Positions 11,663-23,641 of a DNA stretch of 64,000 nt are shown piece by piece. The notes under the pieces were generated by a model. It was not told where the DNA came from, made no database searches, and worked only from the letters and a program-made list of their open reading frames with translations. The first letter of the stretch is position 1. The number at the start of each line of letters is the position of its first letter. The stretch is taken from assembly GCA_001630475.1 (NCBI GenBank), contig KV419403.1:536009-600008 (forward strand), written 5' to 3'. This DNA is from Sistotremastrum niveocremeum HHB9708. Taxonomy: Eukaryota; Basidiomycota; Agaricomycetes; Sistotremastrales; Sistotremastraceae. The translations under genes and the position numbers were made by a program.

Positions 11663-12883
11663 TCACTGCGGGCGTTGAACCCCAGCAAAAGTCCTGGTGA
11701 TCATGGCATCCACCTCGCTATCACTGATTCGCGAGCTCTGGTTTAGAACACGGCGTAGGAATTGACGTTCGGTCTTGTTGCTGTGGAAGGCAGGACGGCT
11801 GCTTATGTAGTCATAAGTCTCATTTCTCTGCGCCGCCGCTTGCAACGGCAGCGCGGAAATCTTCCATTCCTTGAACGCCTTCGCATAAAGGAGTCGTAAT
11901 CGATTATGCTCTGCGCTGTCACGGCATTTGAGGAATCCAAAATGGGTAAGCGTAAGAGGATCGACTTCGAAGGTCGGAGAAAGGCAATAGACTTTCAGAT
12001 TCCACACAGAGAGAATCGCACGAGGGGACTGGGGCATGAAAGCTGTAAAGTCCGCGGGCATTTGGCTTCGGGCGTCTTGTAGACCTTTCCTGTCCATCAG
12101 GTCGAGGAGGGTACACGTGCTGTACGCGTCACAGAACTCTTCGAATGTGCATTTGTTGATGAGATTTTAATAAAGTTCGTTGAGGCGTTTGACCGTCGGG
12201 TCATCTTCGTCCAAGCAAACGCAATAGCCGAGGGTGACCCATGGGTCTCCCATCACCATAGCTGGACTTAATGTAAGGAGAGCCACGTAAAATTGGAAAC
12301 AGAGTTCCATGTCGTGATTGTCGTCAGCCCACATCGAGCGTGTCCTGAGCATATCCTGAGCAGTATCCGTCATCGGCTTCCCAATGAAGATCCATGCCAC
12401 TCGCTCTTCCACCGGAGACTCATGGAGTGCGTCTCGATTGACATGAGTCGCGAATATTTCTGGATGTCTGCACAACCATCCGAGGGTGTCCTGATTCGCC
12501 CTGCCCCTCGCTTCCCTGAAGGCTGCGATCAAGCCCTCATGAAGCCGCCTCTCGACACGCCACCTGTGGATGGCAGTGGGTTTGACATCGAGGTCCCGAA
12601 TGAGTTCGATATACATAGCTTTCAGATGCTCGAGGTCCCCAGAGCGGTTAGCTTGTAGAAACCCATAATCAAGCAATGTTTGCTTGTGTGTTATGAAATT
12701 GGGGCCGAGAAGTCCAGCCGCCAGACGGTCAGCAGTAGTAATCTCGCGCGGCGGATGGTCGCACTCTACGATGTGAAGAATCCAATTTTTCTTCTGGCAT
12801 TCTTTGGAGCAGTACGCGGCGAATTTACATCCGTTGCACGTCTTTAGTGTGGTGGCATTGCAGACTATACAGGTACGTGTCAT
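11663..12883 (-). pseudogene. MYND-type zinc finger protein 2, broken by one in-frame stop
   Basis: This is a tandem copy of MYND gene 1, with the same length (407 codons) and frame throughout. The start MTRTCIVCN and the full finger (CIVC, CNGC, YCSKEC, H-x3-C) are intact. A single TAA at 12167-12169 interrupts the frame after LNELY; the paralogue has an arginine codon there (LNNLYRLL). After the stop the frame continues without a break as NLINKCTFEEF, then LLDLMDRKGLQDARSQ, to the normal C-terminus. With no other lesion, the copy is either a very young pseudogene, a truncated but expressed protein of about 238 aa, or a base error. A slightly longer start exists at 12934 (MTQSFCHY). Confidence 0.8.
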
Positions 12884-13592
12884 ATTCTTGTAGCGTGGAA
12901 GACGGAGGATGTAGTGGCAGAAACTTTGGGTCATGTCAGTGGGAAGTTACGTTAAGATTTTGCATCAGCGCAAAGGCCATCATACCTTTTGAAACCACTG
13001 TTTGTGTCAGAGGCTCGTGATTTGGATCGTGTTTGAAACGATTCTGCAGGTCTCAGAGTTCGGGTTGATTTACGGTTGACACTTGTGGGCGTACGTCGAC
13101 GTTTCAGAAAAGAAGGTAAGTAACGCGTGACGTCACAAGCACTTAGTAAATACCTGTTGTCCGTTGGCAGGAAACTACGCGCACATGTACGCGCACCTCG
13201 TCGCGCGGACAAGACGCGTCAAAATCACAACGAAACTCCTTGTATTGCGTTGTAGAGGCCAAAAAAACGGCTTCCCGCCAGCTCGGAGGCCTTGTGTATG
13301 GGTTCGGCCGACGTTTCGGGATTCGGCCGACGAATCCGAGTCTGCCACGACAGGCACGGCATCCCGCATCCGCTCCAGATGATCTGAGGAGAAAGAACTA
13401 GAACGCGTCCATATGGCATTATCTCACATTAGGAAAGACAACAAATGACCATAGCACGAGAGAACATAAAACTTTCATCGACGTCGAGAAAGATAGCATT
13501 TTAAAAGTATATACTGTAGAATCGTTCACCAAGAAAGGGTTCATTCATACACCATTAATACAACGGGAAATGAAAAGCAAGTGGCGTCAAGA
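12884..13592. other. Intergenic region
   Basis: Promoter of the broken MYND copy and 3' flank of the FAD oxidoreductase gene. The 11-mer TTCGGCCGACG occurs twice within 13302-13332. No gene supported. Confidence 0.45.
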
Positions 13593-15503
13593 CTAACGCG
13601 GACGACTCGTAGTGAGGTAGTGTTGAGGCAGCCAAGCGGGTCTCGTCCAGCTTTCTTGTCGCATATCCGCGATGATCATTTGTGCGACGGCTTCCGCGCT
13701 ATATTCACACAAATCATTAGAGTCAACTTAAGATAATGGGATGCAGGGGACGAACCATGCGTAGGCACGAGGCATGCCGTGACCGTGATACCCTGCTGCG
13801 ATGAATTGACCTTCGTATTTATTCAAGCGTGAGCTTGCGGGATCTATCACAGGCCCGACCTGTTTGTGATACCGTTAATGACGGAGGCATAGAGGGGACT
13901 GTTGAAACTCACGAATGGATCGCCGATTTTTGTATACCCCAATATTCCGGTCTATCGAAATCTTTGAGTGATGCGAAGGTCGGAAGAGAAGAAACGACGT
14001 ACCCATTCGCCTTCGGGTTCTCTTCCCTCCTTATATTTCCCGGGGAACAAAGGAGGCAGGAACCCTCTGATAGCCCGTCCAACAGCCGGATTAACAGTAG
14101 AATCATCCGTCTGATGGAATTCGAAATCTCCAGTAACCTCCCTCCCGCCTCCAAGAATAATTAACGGCGGATCTTTCAAGTTCTTCGGCGGTCTAGGGAA
14201 CCAATATTCGAATCCACTGTTCGAAGTCCATCCGGAAGAAGTTATCTCAGCAGCAGGAGCATTAGCTCGCAGAGCGACGACTTGGCCTCGGGTGGGGACG
14301 ATTCCTTTTGGACCTGCCATGTGTGGGAGGAGGTAGGAGGCATAACCGTTCGTGGCGTGGACGACGTAGTTACATGAGATATCGCCACGGGGAGTACGAA
14401 GGCGCCAACGTGGACCTGATCCTGACGATGATGTCGATATGGGTGCCATGGCGGTGACAGGTGTTGATGTGTGGAGGCGAACGAGCATGTCTTTTGGCGC
14501 ATTGGTAGCGGCTTTTTGGTAGAGTTTTGTAACGAGCTTGAGTGGCCATAAGTTACTTCCGGGTGTACGAACAGCAGGGTAGTTGGCGCCGTATCTCTGA
14601 GGCAGAATAATATGAAGTGAGACGAGTGTGCCTGATTGACGTAAAAGAAATAAGAAGCGCACCTTCTTGACTTCCTCTTTCCTGAGCCATTCGACGCGTC
14701 GATTTTCACCAGTTAATCCTGGTAATCCTGCTGCTACTGCTCTGTTGAAGTCGATCCAAGCGTTCTGGTGGTCGTCTTCGGTCAGGAACATGATCGTACG
14801 ACCGCTCTCGATAAAGTCGATATCCTTTCCCCACTTATTATCGCGACAGAGTCGTCGGATACCATTGAAAGTGTGCTCTTCCAAGGCAGCGTTCGATATG
14901 GCTTCGTGAGTTCCGTATTTCTGCTCGTTGGTCATGAAGCCGAAGAAGGAAACTGGAGTAAGATGGCCGCCATTTCTTCCTGAGAAACGTTAACAAGAAA
15001 CTCTTATCAGCTCACATTCTTTGGACAGATAAGACCGCAGAGCGGTCAACAGGAAAGCAATTGACCTGTAGCACCCGAACCTGCAATAATACTCCATGAA
15101 AATCTCGCACACGACGACGGGAAGCAGAAAAGACGAAAATGGCGACGGGGAGATAAGGAAATGGATAAGACATACAAAAATCCCGAGCCTCGAGCACGAG
15201 CACCTTGAGCGGCCCGCCGTCGTGGCCAGGCGCGCCATCTCCACTCCTGATGATTTCTGAAAGGTGGAAAGCGGTACTGACGCCAGTGATCCCTGAGCCG
15301 ATGATGCAAATGTCGGCTTCAGAAGTAATCGGCCCTCGCGAGCCCTCTTTCGCCAACGGGTTCGCCGTCGGCTCGGAATGAAGCCAGAAGGACTTTGTAG
15401 GGTTGGGAACGGGTAGAGACGCTGGAGGACCTGGCGGGAGAGCGGCGAGTACGCTGTCGTGCTTTCTATGCAGACCAAGCGGCACTGAAATATTCGCAGA
15501 CAT
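13593..15503 (-). CDS. FAD-dependent oxidoreductase (DAO family)
   Basis: Seven exons read from high to low coordinates: 15503-15176, 15080-15066, 14979-14663, 14596-14003, 13951-13913, 13859-13756, 13698-13593. They sum to 1503 nt (500 aa). The start is MSANISVPLG. The Rossmann motif is ADICIIGSGITGVSTAFHLSE near residue 60, followed by LEARDFCSGATGRNGGHL, the second FAD-contact motif of the glycine-oxidase/DAO fold. Later come CNYVVHATNGY, EYWFPRPP, LGYTKIGDPFVGPV and the C-terminal GQFIAAGYHGHGMPRAYA. The family oxidises amines or amino acids with FAD and releases H2O2; the substrate is not predictable. Exon 2 is a 15-nt microexon that supplies the GATG motif, and exon 5 has 39 nt. No targeting tail is seen. 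Confidence 0.9.
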
Positions 15504-16003
15504 TTTTTGATGGATCGCTCCGTCTGAATTAATTAAGAGATCTGATGCGACGACGACGAACGGGGATGAGCAGGGAATGAAGTGAATGTACTTTGAAGAT
15601 CTTGATATTTCTAGCAACTCGGGCTGTCTCGCTCCCTCTTTGGGACTAGTCTTTAGCGACACAACGCGGCGTGACGACAGAGCATTCCCTGAGGGCCCCG
15701 AACGATCACTTTATATTCTCCCCGCACCCCAGGAAATATCCCGGGGAATCAACAAAAATACATCAAAATGCTGAAACAACCCCAGACCCTTTATCTCTCC
15801 TTGGCCAACATATGCCAAGTTCCTCGTTCACCTTGACCATCCCAAATATCGAGCAAGCTAGGAACGGTAATAGCGATGCGCAGTGCTCGTGTGTAGGGAC
15901 TCAGGAGTGCTTACCCCGTAAGTCCACAGAACCCCGAAACACGAGTCCAACACTTTCCTGTTCCCAGAAGAATGAAAGTGACGCCCCGGATCGCCAGATT
16001 TCA
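15504..16003. other. Intergenic region between FAD oxidoreductase and TGS1
   Basis: Both neighbours lie on the minus strand. The stretch holds the oxidoreductase promoter and the TGS1 3' flank. No gene seen. Confidence 0.5.
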
Positions 16004-17512
16004 TCACCATGGATAAATGTCGCTTTGGCCCTCCACGAGTCCGCCAAAGTAGCAGGTCAGGGCTTTGAGCTTCGATCCCATCCACTCTTCTTCAATTTCG
16101 ATCATCTCCCTCCTTGTCGAATTTGGCGTCGGCGAGGAAGCCGACGTCGCAGGGTCAGGCTCAGATTCAGGGGTTGTGGATCCCGACGATTGGACCAGTT
16201 CGGAAATTTCTTTGAGGTCTACGTTTTTTGGAAGGAAAAATGCAATGTTCGGCGTTATCCGTCGAGTGAGGGTGAAGAGCTCGGCACCGGGAATGGGGAG
16301 GAGCGCTGCGAGGTTGTATGAGGGGTGACTTTCTTCTGGCTCTGATCCAGTCCCAGGCAGTGACGCATGTGTCGAGTCATTTGTGCCCTTGATGGGCGAA
16401 GACGATAGCACGAGCGCGTTGCTCGAGCTGACAGCTCTGTTGGTGTTCGTACCAACTTGGGAGGTGAGATAAGAGGGGCCACCCCAGGGCGGACTCAGGA
16501 ACACGACATCGATTTTACGTCGTGGCTGAGAATTGCTTCCGTCTTCCTCAGGAGTCATCAGGGATTTCGCGAACGAAACGTAATCGCCTAGTATAAATTC
16601 TATACGGTCTTCAACTCCATATATTGCCGCATTGTGCCTTGCCAGAGCCAGTCGAATGGGGGAAATGTCCATCGCTATGACTAACTCGTCGTAAACATGC
16701 CATCGCGAATGAATTGGTTTTGAGTTTGAGTTATAGAGTTGGTCGCAAGCGAAGGTGTAGTGATAGGGGTATGAATGAGAAAAAAGATGCGTCAGTCTCA
16801 TGTACGCAGAAAGAGCCCTGAGATGAGTCGAAGGCTTACCTCGTTCGCATGTTTGAGCGAAAGCAATAGCGTTTCCGCCCACTCCGCAAAAAGCATCGAG
16901 GATGGTATCACAACGGCATCGTTCGGCAATCTGTTGTGCTAATGCTTCCGGAGTGACGCTGTACCAGCCTTCTTCGTCTAATAGACATCCTTGATCGTAA
17001 AGGCTAAAGTACCGGTATCGTTGTGCGAAATCTAGAGAAGGTCCGAGAAGGAAGCGAAAAAGACTGGAGTCAATAATGGGTTAATATGCTTTCGAACGAT
17101 AACAAAGATGGCATATGGGAATTGATGGGTTCGTAATTGACCACGTACATTTTTTGAGATGTTCGGGAACGTGTGCCTCGTTCGTATAACGCGTCACTAG
17201 ATCGCTAGCATCGTACTTTCCCCGCACGGAAGACCGTCTCTCCTTCTGCTTCTCCTTCTGACTCCTCTTCTGTTTCTTATTCGGAGGGCCTTCGTCATTT
17301 TGAGCTACACGGTCCGACGCTAAGTATCCCTCATATGGATCTGAAACTTGTAGCGTAGTTGCCGAGCTCGACGCGATTTGTAGCGTGTTTGACTGGGCTG
17401 AAGGTCCAGGCTCGGCATTGCTTGGACCTGAGGACTTTATAGAACTCTTGAGCGTGTCAGCTAGCTCCTTCGGTAAGGCTGAGAACAAAGACGAAGGACC
17501 GCGTTTGCCCAT
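16004..17512 (-). CDS. TGS1: Trimethylguanosine synthase
   Basis: Three exons: 17512-17149, 17031-16840, 16680-16004, summing to 1233 nt (410 aa). The N-terminus is low-complexity and carries the basic stretch NKKQKRSQKEKQKERR, likely nuclear or nucleolar targeting. The core reads [30 protein letters not shown], close to the TGS1 signature (shown here in part), then the SAM-binding motif LDAFCGVGGNAIAFA, acidic-loop VIAMDISP, and catalytic motif FLSPPWGGPSY. The enzyme converts the m7G cap of snRNAs, snoRNAs and telomerase RNA to the trimethylated form. A serine-rich insert of about 45 residues lies after the SPPWGGP motif, which is unusual for the compact core. The second intron (159 nt) is long for this region. 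Confidence 0.93.
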
Positions 17513-18697
17513 CGTTAGAGGTCGAGTTGAGATTTTATTTCAAACTCCGCTCCATCGCGCTCTGATGCTGGCGGCGACGACGTTTGTGATTCTGGTCCAC
17601 GCTCAAAGCAATCCTGACCATAGCAATGATTTTTCGAACTGCCAAGAGGTTTTCATTGTAAAGGCCCCTCAATGAACAGCTGAAATAGGCCCGATAGGTC
17701 CAGCTACGGCGACGCTAGCTCTCACTCCATGGGCTTTGGAAACAACACAAACGACTGGACCCAAATGCGTCTCGGATCTCGGTCTATTCGCTAGCTCGTT
17801 TTGTGCCTCAATCAGTTTCGTTTTGTCACGCCAGTAAGTTTATCCGTCTGCCTTATCCTATAATAAAGGCATGCTCAGTTTCTCTTACTCATCCTCTTTT
17901 TGTGAAGGTGGAGACAGTCGATGCATTGTCTCCATGTGCCAAGACAAATTTACTTTGCAGGAGCAGTTTTTGACCGGAATGTGTGGTTCACCGTCAAATA
18001 TCAACTTCGGCACGTTCTGTCAGCTAAAGCCCACGGCCACTTCCGGGATCTGAGATCTGCTGCTATAGCACTTATTTGCGAGGCTCTGTATCGATCGTAC
18101 GCCACTATTGGACTCGCGGTCTTGATTTTGCTCCAAAAAATCTCCTTTTGTGCTTCCTGGTCGAACCTTGTCTTTCCCTGGCCTCCGAATCGGTCTCCCT
18201 TGTCGGACTAGCTGGTGCAATACAGTCTTCCCTTGATGAAACATAATCGCTTGTTCAAACTACTGGAACTTCCCTGTCTGTAATCCTTTTTCCCTATCCC
18301 AGGGTCCACCAGGTCAGCCTATTCTTGATACGTAGTGTGCAAACATTGACATCATTGGTTACTCAGATCGTCACTCATCGCCCACAGCACTTTTTTCAAA
18401 GCGAAATAACGAAAATCCAAGCGTACAACCTTCAAAACTCGATTCATACTCCTCAAAAGCCACCGAAGAGCGCTCCAACTCCTTAAATATCGATTTTCGA
18501 TGCATTCGACCTGCTAAAATGCAAGGATCATTTCGCTATGTATTCCAGAGTCAAAGCGTGTCGGACGCGGTGTAGGAACGTGTTGTTTCATCTGTATTGT
18601 AGTTACGGCTAAAAATCTAATGGATATAATACGATGCCATTGTTCTACATCTGACACTCGGTCCCAGCGCTCCCACTGGATTCTTAACCGCTCGAAC
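17513..18697. other. Divergent promoter region between TGS1 and the RCC2-like gene
   Basis: A 1.2-kb spacer between divergently transcribed housekeeping genes. A short + frame at 17564-17675 begins like a signal peptide (MLAATTFVILVHAQ), but no consistent continuation could be spliced, so it is not called a gene. Nothing else recognised. Confidence 0.45.
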
Positions 18698-21248
18698 ATG
18701 TCTGAGGCTCCTCAAACTGAGACACATCACAACGGCGAGGCCAAGTCAACCGAAGTCAAGTGGGGAAGAGGTGAGTAGCTGTAATATGAGTGCTAGAAAT
18801 TATCAACTGAGAGCGGGTCAAGTTCTGGTTTGCGGCGGAACCAACTGGTAAGAGCGACGCTCTTTCTTACGCTCCTCACACTTACTCTTGGCTGCCAGGG
18901 CCAAACTCGGCAAGAAGGATAAACCAGGAGCAGCTATATCAGAAGAGGACCGGTAAGTTCACCTCTTTCTCATCATCAGCGCTCTCGCACTCCTCGTCGT
19001 TCGTCGTCCATCAAAACTCGAACTGACCCTCTTCCACCTCCCCATCCAGTCCAGACCTCCTCGAGCCGCATATCCTTCGCTCTTTAAGTAACGTCAAAGC
19101 AGTCTCTATCCATACATCATGTTGTTCCTGTCATTGTATCGTTCTCGACGTCGACGGCACAGCATGGATGTTCGGTCGCAACACCCCACCTGCAATGGGT
19201 CTTCCATCCAATTCATTTGGAGAGATATCGGAGTGTGCGCCTAGAAGTATAACAGCGAGGGAATTGGGAGCGGCTGAGGGCTCGAAATTCGTTCATGCGG
19301 CCTGTGGGAGGGGTCATTCTTTACTTGTTGGAAGTGGAGGTGAAGTTTGGGCTTGTGGGGCGAACCTCAGTGGACAAGTGAGTCTTTCTTCAGTGCTTAT
19401 TGTCGCTATCTCATGAACATGGCTGGGTAGTGTGGACAAAACCCCTCGCCTGAAGTGCCGCACTGGAAGCTCGTCGATGGACCGTGGTCTCGTGGGGCAA
19501 ACAAGCAGAAGGTCGTCCAGGTCGGCGCTGGTGTTTCGTTCTCCCTAGCCCTGACCGACGAGGGAAAAGGTGAGCAATGCTCTGCCCATGTATCAACAGC
19601 GAGTGTGTCTAACTTGATGTGACCCAGTATATGCGTTCGGCAGCGCCGAGAAGGGACAGCTAGGAAACGGCAAGACGGGAGAACACATAGCTACAGGAAA
19701 CAAAATCCTCTTTGACCTCCATTCGGACCCAAGTACGCATCCTTTCCCCTCTGTTCCGACCAAACCTCATACCACATATAGTCCTCGTTCGCAACCTTGA
19801 AAGTCATAAAATCGTTTCACTATCGTGTGGAAATCAGCATAGTATTTTATTGGATTCGGAAGGGTATGTCGCGAGAACCAACCTGCGATGTGGACTCTGA
19901 CATACGTGCAGATATGTTTATACCTTTGGATACAACGGATATTGTCGCCTCGGCCATGGCGATCAAGTCGATTGCCTGACACCTAAAGTGGTCGCTCAGG
20001 TCTGCCAGTTCCCCGCAATTTCACGCGATGACATCCTGACTTTTCTCTATCCCCTTTCCTTATCCTCTCAATCTGTTCCGACATAGTTCGCAAATTCGAA
20101 AGAATCCTTGAGAGGAGGCTTCGTCGTGGCTGGACCGACATGTTCGATCGTAATCGATCGGCAAAAGATGTTATACCTCTGCGGGAAGGTATGTCACATC
20201 TTCCCCGTCCTTTCTCGGATCATTCCAACGTGATTTGTTCCCCCTAGTTCAAAAATTCCGGCGATGGATCGAGCGGTCAACCTTGGAGCTCGTTCAAATA
20301 TGTGCCTGATATCATGTATGATCTTTCTTCCCGTTCTCCTGCCGTTGTTGATATCCTACAAAAGGTCCTGCAAGATCGATTTCGCCTCCTTGGGAGGTGT
20401 AACAATATGGGCTCTTACGGCCGACGAAGATGGAAGTATGATGACAGTAGCATGGTACGTATTTCATCTCTTTACATCTGAGTCTCTTGACCGAGTTGTG
20501 TAACCGTAGGGGTCAAAATGCCCATAACGGCGAACTCGGCATGGGCGCAGATCAGCCCAAAAGTGCAACAAAGCCCACTCAAGTCAATCCTCTCAAGGGC
20601 ATCGAAGTCTTTGCGTCCGTTCTTTCTTCTCATGCACTATCCGGCAATACTGATCCTTGATGTGGATCTATTACAGCGTCGCCGCTGCTCAGAATACGAC
20701 ATTTATGCTGGCGCTCCCGAACGACAAGCTATCCGATCTTCCAAGACACCCCGATGAAGTGGGTCCAGCTGATGAATGCAATGTATGCTCCAAGGACAAG
20801 AAAGATGACTCGCCGATTGTCTGCGAAAAGGTATCGTAGTATCTTCTTACGTGCCCTCATGCACTTACCCGTGGAAACCTTTAGTGCGATCAACCCTACC
20901 ACCTATCTTGTCTCAATCCACCCCTCTCCGAAGTTCCCACAGGAGAGTGGTTCTGTGCACCTTGTGAAGCGTCCCCTGGCGCCCCGATTTTCGCCATCGA
21001 CACTGATAAGAGCAAATACCTCGTCGAGGCGCTGAAGAAGAGTGCCGCCGCTGGTGGTGGTGGGAGGGGAAAGAAGGCCTCTGCGAAGCACGTGGAAGAA
21101 GGCGAGGATGATGAGGATGACGACGACGGAGCGAAGACGGGTACAAAGAGGAAAGCTGGAGCTGTGGGCAAGGCTGGAGGTACGTCTCGAAATATCTACT
21201 CTTCGTCTCGGCAGCTGATGGTGTATCATAGCCAAGCGCAAGAAGTAG
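18698..21248 (+). CDS. RCC2/TD-60-like RCC1-repeat protein with C-terminal PHD finger
   Basis: Fifteen exons: 18698-18770, 18823-18847, 18899-18952, 19050-19377, 19431-19569, 19628-19732, 19782-19863, 19912-19999, 20087-20188, 20248-20315, 20365-20454, 20510-20614, 20677-20830, 20885-21179, 21232-21248. The sum is 1725 nt (574 aa). The N-terminal VLVCGGTNWAKLGKK resembles the RCC2 entry strand. RCC1-type blades follow: WMFGRNTPPAMG, GRGHSLLVGSGGEVWACG, VYAFGSAEKGQLGNG, YTFGYNGYCRLGHG, TIWALTADEDGSMMTVAWG. After the propeller comes a complete PHD finger with CNVC, CEKC, HLSC and CAPC (C4HC3), then an acidic run and a basic tail ending AKRKK. RCC2 proteins act on small GTPases and the mitotic spindle; PHD fingers read histone tails. 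The combination suggests a chromatin-bound propeller protein. Confidence 0.88.
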
Positions 21249-21502
21249 AGGCCGTCTGTTGCTTAAGTTGGACTTCTCTAAAATTATAATGCAGTACATG
21301 TTCGTGATGACAGAACACCCCATCTCCCTCGCCATCTGTGTTTGCCCCGGATAAAATGTATTCATTACTAGCATAAAATTTGAAACGAATAAGAAAAATG
21401 TACATATAAGCTATCCATTCAAAGCACAGTCCAAGTTAGCGAGTAGCAAGAAGGTTTGTAAGGTATCATTTTGGTGGGAAAGACTGGACAAGCTCTCCAG
21501 TC
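21249..21502. terminator. Shared 3' region of convergent RCC2-like and ERG9 genes
   Basis: A 254-bp spacer between two convergent stop codons. Both transcripts must end here. No distinct terminator motif is claimed. Confidence 0.4.
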
Positions 21503-23233
21503 TTACTCTCCGAAGTAGCGGACAGCTCCCCAAACGAAGAGCCCCGAAAGACCGAACATCACGCACACACCGCCGGCAACGAATAACAACAGCTCCCAAG
21601 GGATAGGTTCCTTCTCCACCTGGCCCAACGGAGGAGCCTGACCGCCGAATCTCTTTTGTAGATTGATCTCTTTCTCGAGGACGTCATTGCGCTGCGCGAT
21701 ACGTACACGTGCGTCTTTTGAGGGGTCAGTGAGGGCGATCGTTTTGGTTTCTCCTGAGGACGCGGAGATGTTGACGAAGGACGGGTAGTGGTGTTCAGCC
21801 CATTGCTCAATCTATTGTTACACGCCGTCAGCATACTCGTCAAGAAAAGGAGGAAGAGAACGAACTTTTCCGCACGCAACACAAATTTTCATGAAGTTGG
21901 GATCGCGAGGTGTTGCTTTTGCGTGGATCGCGCGAGCGTAGTCACGGAAGAGATATGCTACGTCACGAGGGTTTTTAGAGGCCATGATGAGCTTTGTATA
22001 GAGTCAGCAAGGGATAAAAGAAAAGAAGTGAAGGAGTACATACCTTGACAGCCTGTCCTCTCCTGATTTTCACGTTCTTATGCAACACATCCCGGTTCAT
22101 GAAGCACAGCGCCAACGTAGCGAGAGCCATGACAGCGGGGATCGCGCAGAAGTTGAAAACGGTCTGGTTCCGGAGAAGAACCAGATAGTCCAGCGCATCG
22201 GTGGCATGTCTGAGAGCATCTAAAGTCATTCCGCTCAAAGCCCAAAGGCCCTCATCTTCTCTTTTAGGGTCATACAGCTCTTCGAGTTTCTCGAATCCAT
22301 ACGCGCCCCAGATTGCTTTAGGCCAGAAGTATCGTCGTTCGTCGACATCTTCACGGTAGTCACGGAGAATGTTAGTCTTTTGAAGGAGTAGTCCCATGGA
22401 GTTGGAGAGCGTGGGTTGTTCAGCGACGAAGGGTGCTTCTTTGCCAGAAGCAGAGAAGATGCGGGAGAGACCTTCGCCGACGAGTCCGGCAACGTAGTGG
22501 CAATAAAGGTCGAATTCTTCAACCGATGTGAGGTAGTCCGGGACAGAGGGGTCTGATATGGCTGCACGATGGGCGAAATCTGCCATACCGATACCCATTT
22601 TATGGGAGATGTCGACGATGATGTCCCGGTATCTGTGTCGCCGTCAGGTTCGTTCGCCGTTGTAGACTTAAGAAGAAAACGCACTCAGGTTTGAGAAGAT
22701 TCATTTCAGCAGTGACGGCGTCATACTCGACGAGTAGCTGTCGGTCCTTCTCATTGGGTCCACTCCCATCAAAAGTCCAGCCTGGCTCCACGAGCTTCTG
22801 GTAGAACGTCCTCAATAGAGGCTGCTTGACCTCGTCAGACAGAGTCATATCATCCTCGATAGTATCCAATCCTCTCAATGCCAAGTAGAACATGCATATC
22901 TACAGGCCATGAGTTATGATAACGTGGGGAGAGCAGAGGGGCTTACTGTTCTCGCCAGGTCTCCATCCAACTCCTTGATGACGGCCGCGAAACTGCGGCT
23001 CGTCAGGTCCAGGAATTTCCAACAGGTCCTCATTGACTCTCTATCCCATCCTGAATTGGCTATCTCTTTCTTCGCAGTGATGTCTCTCGCATCGTGCCAT
23101 AGCCAGTAATTGACCAGATTCCTGTCGTCCTTGATCAGTCTCTAATACTCTCTATTTACCAGTATTCTGTGAAGCGTTACCTGAATTCATTTGGGTGCGT
23201 GAAGAAAAGAATAAAATATTGTTTAGCACCCAT
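21503..23233 (-). CDS. ERG9: Squalene synthase
   Basis: Six exons: 23233-23181, 23121-22947, 22899-22685, 22632-22044, 21991-21866, 21811-21503, summing to 1467 nt (488 aa). The start is MGAKQYFILFF. The two aspartate-rich Mg-diphosphate motifs are present: ALRGLDTIEDDMTL and LLLQKTNILRDYREDVDE, followed by FWPKAIWG. The active-site segment YCHYVAGLVGEGLSRI is also typical. A hydrophobic C-terminal anchor of about 25 residues (WELLLFVAGGVCVMFGLSG) puts it in the ER membrane. The enzyme condenses two farnesyl diphosphates to squalene, the committed step to ergosterol. The sequence is intact and single copy in the window. Part of its promoter is repeated upstream of F-box genes A and B. Confidence 0.95.
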
Positions 23234-23260
23234 GATGATAATGGGAGGTCGTCAATGAAC

Positions 23261-23330
23261 TCGCTGGCGTCGAACGGTCCGTTCTGAGGAAAATGCTCTA
23301 AGCGGGAAGAGCGCCTCTCGCTGTTGTGGC
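23261..23330. repeat. ERG9-promoter segment, copy 1 of a dispersed repeat
   Basis: Lies 28-97 bp upstream of the ERG9 start codon. It shares TCGCTGGCGTCGAACGG and GGGAAGAGCGCC..CGCTGTTGTGG blocks with segments at 25685-25877 and 28266-28341, each just 3' of an F-box copy and 5' of the next minus-strand gene. Confidence 0.7.
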
Positions 23331-23641
23331 TTGCTTGGCTGTAGCCTATTATAGTAACTCCGTAGTTGACACCGTCGGAAGATGGGGGACATGCTACTTG
23401 CACTAATAGTGCAGCAATAAAACCTTGACAGAAGCAATCATTCTCTATACGCGCACATACGACCCGCGGAAGCTCCCCTTTTACAATATTACAAGAGGAC
23501 TACCCTTACGTTGGAGTGCACAAACACCCTATCGTCTTACAGACACCAAAGTCAAGGTGCTAAGTAAGCAATTGAACGCAGTCTGCATGGCAGTATCGAA
23601 TCACGTAGCGGTATGAAAGCAGGCTCTCCTGACTTTAGATA

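Noticed and set aside
17564-17675. Possible small secreted protein (signal-peptide-like MLAATTFVILVHAQ).
   Set aside because: Every candidate donor/acceptor pair downstream leads to an early stop; too short to support alone.
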